NCBI GenBank assembly: GCA_947627375.1
Contig: CANQVR010000008.1
Coordinates: 1 to 33,110 of the forward strand
DNA: 33,110 bases
Source of the DNA: an uncultured Bacilli bacterium
Lineage (GTDB): Bacteria > Bacillota_I > Bacilli_A > RF39 > UBA660
Direction of reading: 5' to 3'
The stretch's first letter is position 1; each line of letters opens with the position of its first letter. A program made the translations under genes and the position numbers. Below are positions 28,593-33,110 of the stretch, one piece after another. The notes beneath the pieces are model-generated. The model had not been told where the DNA came from. It ran no database searches and saw only the letters and a list, made by a program, of their open reading frames with translations.

Positions 28593-29246
28593 TTAATTAC
28601 CTCCCTTAGTCTTTTTTGAAGGTAGTATTTCGCCCTTATAAATCCATACTTTAACACCGATTTTTCCATAAGTAGTATCTGCTTCTGCAGTTGCATAATC
28701 AACATCCGCTCTTAAAGTATGTAGAGGTATTACTCCTTCTTTATATCCTTCACTACGAGCCATATCAGCACCACCAAGGCGACCTGACACTAGTGTTTTT
28801 ATTCCTTTAGCTCCAGCTTTCATTGCATTTCTAATAGCACGTTTTTGAGCCATACGGAATGATGCTCTATTTGTGATTTGATTGGCAATTGAATCAGCTA
28901 CAAGTTGAGCATTTAAATCAACTTTCTTAATATCAACAATTGATATTTGAACTTTATCTCCTGCAATTTTAGACAATTGTTTTTTTAGTTTTTCTATTTC
29001 TTCTCCACCACGTCCAATCATAACGCCAGGTTTAGAAGTATGAATAAATAATTCACATCTTTTGGAATTTCTTTCTATTTCAACTTTAGCAATACCAGCA
29101 TTTTTAAGATTTTCTTCTAAATATTTTCTTATCTTAATATCTTTATCTAAATACTTAGAAAAATCTTTACCTTTTGCATACCATTTTGCATTCCAGTCTT
29201 TATTAATTCCAAGTCTAAGTCCTCTAGGATCTGTCTTTTGTCCCAT
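28593..29246 (-). CDS. rpsC: 30S ribosomal protein uS3
   Basis: [24 protein letters not shown]. Confidence 0.98.
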   Translation of the reverse strand: MGQKTDPRGLRLGINKDWNAKWYAKGKDFSKYLDKDIKIRKYLEENLKNAGIAKVEIERNSKRCELFIHTSKPGVMIGRGGEEIEKLKKQLSKIAGDKVQISIVDIKKVDLNAQLVADSIANQITNRASFRMAQKRAIRNAMKAGAKGIKTLVSGRLGGADMARSEGYKEGVIPLHTLRADVDYATAEADTTYGKIGVKVWIYKGEILPSKKTKGGN

Positions 29247-29277
29247 AAGTTAACCTCCTATAAATTTCTAGCATTTT

Positions 29278-29613
29278 TTATGCTTTTTCAGCCACAACAA
29301 TTATAATGTGACTAGTTCTATGATCTTTATGTCCGATATGAGAACGTGAATCAAACATATGACGTTTCATAACAGGACCAGCATCTACTCTTGCTTCTTT
29401 AACAAATAATACATCAGCATTTGCATTTTCGTTATTAACAGCATTTGCTATAGCAGAATCTAATACTTTTTTAATAAGTCTAGCTGCTTTAGTATTAGTA
29501 TTATTTAAAATAGTTAATGCTTCACTTGTACTCTTACCACGAATTAAGTCAATTGTAAGACGACAACGAATGGGAGAGATACGAAGTGATTTTGCTTTAG
29601 CTTTTGCTTCCAT
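29278..29613 (-). CDS. rplV: 50S ribosomal protein uL22
   Basis: AKSLRISPIRCRLTIDLIRGKS, HKDHRTSHIIIVV. Confidence 0.98.
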   Translation of the reverse strand: MEAKAKAKSLRISPIRCRLTIDLIRGKSTSEALTILNNTNTKAARLIKKVLDSAIANAVNNENANADVLFVKEARVDAGPVMKRHMFDSRSHIGHKDHRTSHIIIVVAEKA

Positions 29614-29635
29614 TTTCTATTCCTCCTAAAAAGTT

Positions 29636-29905
29636 CTATTTCTTTTTGTCAGAACCATGTCCACCAAATTTACGAGTTAACGCAAACTCTCCTAATTTAT
29701 GTCCAACCATATCTTCAGTTACATAAACTGGAATAAACTCTTTACCATTATGAACGGCAAATGTATGTCCAATAAAATCAGGGAAAATAGTGGAACGGCG
29801 TGACCATGTTTTTATGACTTCTTTTTTTCCAGATTTATTTAATTTTCTGACCTTATTTAATAATCTATCAAATACATAAGGTCCTTTTTTTAAACTTCTA
29901 GCCAT
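29636..29905 (-). CDS. rpsS: 30S ribosomal protein uS19
   Basis: [58 protein letters not shown]. Confidence 0.98.
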   Translation of the reverse strand: MARSLKKGPYVFDRLLNKVRKLNKSGKKEVIKTWSRRSTIFPDFIGHTFAVHNGKEFIPVYVTEDMVGHKLGEFALTRKFGGHGSDKKK

Positions 29906-29921
29906 TTAAAATCATCCTTTC

Positions 29922-30752
29922 CTATTTACTATTGCGACGACGTACAATAAACTTATCAGATTGTTTTTTCTTACGTGTCTTATATCCAAGTGCAGGTTTA
30001 CCCCAAGGTGTAACTGGTGCGCTACGTCCGATTGGTGCACGTCCTTCACCACCACCATGTGGATGGTCATTAGGGTTCATAACTGAACCACGAACTGTAG
30101 GGCGAACTCCCATATGACGACGACGTCCTGCTTTTCCTATCTTAACAAGTGATGAATCTTCATTTCCTACTTCACCAATTGTTGCTGTACATGTTCCAAG
30201 AACTTTTCTTTGTTCTCCACTTGATAAACGTAACATAACATAATTACCTTCACGTCCTAATATTTGAGCAGAACTACCAGCACTTCTAGCAATTTCTCCA
30301 CCTTTTCCAGGACGAAGTTCTATATTATGTACCATTGTACCAACTGGAATTAACATAAGTGGTAATGCATTACCAATTTTGATATCAGCTTTTTCTCCAG
30401 CTTCAATCATATCTCCTACTTTTAAACCTTTTGGCGCAAGAATATATCTTTTTTCACCATCAACATAATTTATAAGTGCAATATTAGCAGTTCTATTTGG
30501 ATCATATTCTATACTTGCTACTTTTCCAGGTACTGAAAGTTTATTTCTCTTAAAATCAATGATACGATATTTTCTTTTTACTCCGCCACCTTGATGACGA
30601 ACAGTTATCTTACCTTGATTATTACGTCCACCGTTCTTACGAACAGTAACAACAAGACTCTTTTCAGGAGTAGTCTTAGTAATTTCTTCATTTACTAAAG
30701 TACTCATTTTTCTACGACCTGGGGTAGTAGGTTTATAATTTCTAATTGCCAT
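29922..30752 (-). CDS. rplB: 50S ribosomal protein uL2
   Basis: [27 protein letters not shown]. Confidence 0.98.
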   Translation of the reverse strand: MAIRNYKPTTPGRRKMSTLVNEEITKTTPEKSLVVTVRKNGGRNNQGKITVRHQGGGVKRKYRIIDFKRNKLSVPGKVASIEYDPNRTANIALINYVDGEKRYILAPKGLKVGDMIEAGEKADIKIGNALPLMLIPVGTMVHNIELRPGKGGEIARSAGSSAQILGREGNYVMLRLSSGEQRKVLGTCTATIGEVGNEDSSLVKIGKAGRRRHMGVRPTVRGSVMNPNDHPHGGGEGRAPIGRSAPVTPWGKPALGYKTRKKKQSDKFIVRRRNSK

Positions 30753-30766
30753 TTTTTCTCCTCCTT

Positions 30767-31048
30767 CTAACCAAGATCAATAGTTTGTCCTTCTTCTAGA
30801 ACAACAAGGGCTTTTTTCCATTTATTTGTCATTCCAGTATAACGACCAACTCTTCTTTTTTTAGGCTTAACATTTAATGTTCTAATGCTTTTAACTTTTA
30901 CTTTAAATAATTTTTCAATAGCACTTTTAATTTCAGTTTTGTTCGCTCTTGCATCTACTTTAAAAGTATAAACTCCAGCTGACTTTGCAAGTTGTGATTT
31001 TTCAGTAATTACTGGTGCTTTAATAATTTCTAAGTATTTAGTATCCAT
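30767..31048 (-). CDS. rplW: 50S ribosomal protein uL23
   Basis: [43 protein letters not shown]. Confidence 0.98.
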   Translation of the reverse strand: MDTKYLEIIKAPVITEKSQLAKSAGVYTFKVDARANKTEIKSAIEKLFKVKVKSIRTLNVKPKKRRVGRYTGMTNKWKKALVVLEEGQTIDLG

Positions 31049-31674
31049 TAACTAAGCACCTCCTCTAGTTTTTGTAAACCATTTTCTACAGTTAAAATAA
31101 CATCAGTTGAGACTATATCAAGTACATTAACTTCATCAGGAGTAATAACTATAACTCCTCCTAAATTTCTCGCAGCAATTGCTACATTTAATTGTTCTTC
31201 AGGAACTACGATTAAAACTTTTTTATCATCAAGTTTTAAATCTTTAAGTATATTCACAATTTCACTTGTCTTATTTTCTTTTAATGTTAAATTTTCTAAC
31301 ACAACAATATTTTTTTCTTGTGCTCTTTCACTTAATGCTGAAAGAAGTGCAAGTCTTCTTTCTTTTCTATTTTGTTTTTTACTATAATCGCGTGGTACTG
31401 GAGTTCCATAACGTCCTCCACCTACCCATTGAACTGCACGAATTGAACCTTGACGAGCATGTCCTGTTCCTTTTTGTCTCCATGGTTTTCTTCCGCCACC
31501 TCTAACTTCAGAGCGGTTTTTAGTTTTATGAGTTCCTTGTCTAAGTGATGCTCTTGCTAAAATAATCGCATCATATAAAACATTTTTATTTGGGGTAATT
31601 CCAAAAATCTTCTCATTTAAGTTTATATCTTTTACTTTTTCACCTTTAAGGTTTAAAACGTCTATTTTTTTCAT
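31048..31674 (-). CDS. rplD: 50S ribosomal protein uL4
   Basis: [33 protein letters not shown]. Confidence 0.98.
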   Translation of the reverse strand: MKKIDVLNLKGEKVKDINLNEKIFGITPNKNVLYDAIILARASLRQGTHKTKNRSEVRGGGRKPWRQKGTGHARQGSIRAVQWVGGGRYGTPVPRDYSKKQNRKERRLALLSALSERAQEKNIVVLENLTLKENKTSEIVNILKDLKLDDKKVLIVVPEEQLNVAIAARNLGGVIVITPDEVNVLDIVSTDVILTVENGLQKLEEVLS

Positions 31675-31720
31675 ACTTGTTTCCTCCTTTCATCACATTT
31701 AATTAACTAACTTTTAAAAT

Positions 31721-32524
31721 TTATTCTTGTGATGACTCTTTTGTATCAGCAGTTTTTTCTTCTTCAGCTGGTGCTTCAACAGTTTCTTCAACAGTAGTTG
31801 TATCATCTGTTGTAGTCTCTTCTACTACCTCTTCACTAACTTCTTCTACTGGTTTTTCGTCTTCATAAGTAATTAATTCAGAAGCTGGAACTGTCTCTCT
31901 ACCACGTTTTACAGCTGTACGAATAGTAACAAACGCTTTCTTTGGACCTGGAACATTTCCTTTAATAAGAATAACATTGTTTTCCAAGTCAATAGAGACA
32001 ACCTCAAGATTTTGAACTGTTCTAGTAACATTACCCATTTGTCCTGGTAATTTTTTACCTTTTAAAACGTGCATTGGTCTCATTGTACCAAGAGATCCTA
32101 CACCACGATGATATTGAGAACCATGTCCCATTGGACCACGTGATTGATTATGACGTTTAATAACTCCTTGAAAACCTTTTCCTTTGCTAGTACCACTAAC
32201 ATCAACAATTTCACCAGGATTAAAGATATCTACACTTATTGTTTGTCCTAAAGTGTATTCCTTAACATCTACTCCTCTTATTTCTTTTAAGAAGCGCTTA
32301 GGTGAAGTATTTGCTTTTTTTGTATGACCCATTTTTGGTTTATTACTGTGTTTTTCATTAGTAGTTCCTGTTGCAAGTTGAATAGCATCATAACCATCTT
32401 TTTCAACTGTCTTAATTTGAGTAACAACATTAGGTTCTACTTCGATAACAGTAACAGGAATTAATTTACCTTCTTTAGTAAATACTTGAGTCATTCCTAT
32501 TTTTTTACCTAAGATTCCTTTCAT
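31721..32524 (-). CDS. rplC: 50S ribosomal protein uL3 with acidic C-terminal extension
   Basis: [39 protein letters not shown]; tail [47 protein letters not shown]. Confidence 0.97.
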   Translation of the reverse strand: MKGILGKKIGMTQVFTKEGKLIPVTVIEVEPNVVTQIKTVEKDGYDAIQLATGTTNEKHSNKPKMGHTKKANTSPKRFLKEIRGVDVKEYTLGQTISVDIFNPGEIVDVSGTSKGKGFQGVIKRHNQSRGPMGHGSQYHRGVGSLGTMRPMHVLKGKKLPGQMGNVTRTVQNLEVVSIDLENNVILIKGNVPGPKKAFVTIRTAVKRGRETVPASELITYEDEKPVEEVSEEVVEETTTDDTTTVEETVEAPAEEEKTADTKESSQE

Positions 32525-32543
32525 ATTTTTTTCCTCCATTTAA

Positions 32544-32855
32544 TTATTTTGTTTTTATTTCGATATCAACACCACTTGGTAAGTCTAACTTTGATAATGC
32601 ATCAATTGTCTCCTTACTTGGATTCTTAATATCGATTAATCTTTTGTGTGTACGCATTTCGAATTGTTCACGTGAATCTTTATACTTGTGAACAGCTCTT
32701 AAAATTGTAAACTTTTCAATTTCAGTAGGTAATGGAACTGGTCCAGAAATTTCTCCGCCTGATCTTTTAATAGTTTCAACTATTTTAGTAGCTGCATTAT
32801 CAAGTACTCTATGATCATATGCTTTTAAACGAATACGAACTTTTTCCTTTGACAT
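32544..32855 (-). CDS. rpsJ: 30S ribosomal protein uS10
   Basis: [39 protein letters not shown]. Confidence 0.98.
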   Translation of the reverse strand: MSKEKVRIRLKAYDHRVLDNAATKIVETIKRSGGEISGPVPLPTEIEKFTILRAVHKYKDSREQFEMRTHKRLIDIKNPSKETIDALSKLDLPSGVDIEIKTK

Positions 32856-32865
32856 ATTTTGTCCT

Positions 32866-32972
32866 CCCTTCGCCTATATCTAGTATAGACTTGCTCCGTG
32901 CAAAAACCCAATAACTATTTAACAACTTAACCTAGTGTATCAGCAACCTCGCACATCTAAGCAGTCACATAA
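32866..32972 (-). ncRNA. Putative structured 5' leader of the S10 operon
   Basis: GACTGCT...AGCAAGTC, GTGCGAGG...TTTTTGCAC and GTCTATA-ctaga-TATAGGC pairings upstream of the rpsJ SD AGGGAGG. Confidence 0.55.
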
Positions 32973-32977
32973 AATTA

Positions 32978-33007
32978 ATTATAACACGTTATACCAATGA
33001 AAATCAA
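32978..33007 (-). promoter_or_regulatory. Promoter of the S10-spc-alpha operon
   Basis: Minus strand TTGATT-18 nt-TATAAT. Confidence 0.65.
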
Positions 33008-33110
33008 CACTTTTTTAGAAAAAATTGCATTTTTCCGAATTTTTATTTGGAAGTTCGTTTTAAATAAATTAACGGAAATAAGTCTAATTATAGTATAATA
33101 TATATTATGT

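Noticed and set aside
1-33110. CRISPR arrays, tRNA or rRNA genes
   Set aside because: No regularly spaced repeats, no tRNA cloverleaf/CCA patterns and no rRNA signatures were seen on reading.
33090-33110. Promoter for a + strand gene at the window edge (TATAAT at 33094-33099)
   Set aside because: No good -35 at suitable spacing and no downstream gene inside the window.

Overview
AT-rich, low-GC Firmicutes-like chromosomal segment (Bacilli/Mollicutes-related by gene content; this is inference). The right ~20 kb (12.6-33.1 kb) is the canonical S10-spc-alpha ribosomal protein supercluster on the minus strand (rpsJ to rplQ, including secY, adk, map, infA, rpmJ, rpoA), followed by an ECF-type ABC module, truA, rplM and rpsI. 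rpmD (L30) is absent from its usual place. The left ~12.6 kb is more variable: a PD-(D/E)XK transposase-family protein, an HtrA protease overlapping an Abi_2/HEPN gene, a divergent SpoIID-like gene convergent with a CwlD-like amidase, an island (465-aa unknown, unannotated 32-aa ORF, DUF6429-like, AAA_14/DUF4143 ATPase) lying between a full-length cwlD and a truncated second copy of the cwlD 5' end, and a csoR-copA copper operon divergent from a ZIP transporter. Strongest second-look items: (1) the ECF module sits in its canonical locus but its two ATPases have lost complementary catalytic motifs; (2) a 12-bp inverted repeat encloses the cwlD SD/start region and is retained in the truncated copy; (3) a SpoIID-like protein lacks the catalytic Glu and other hallmark residues; (4) Adk has a two-Gly-to-Ala P-loop. 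All identifications are by eye; no database search was run.
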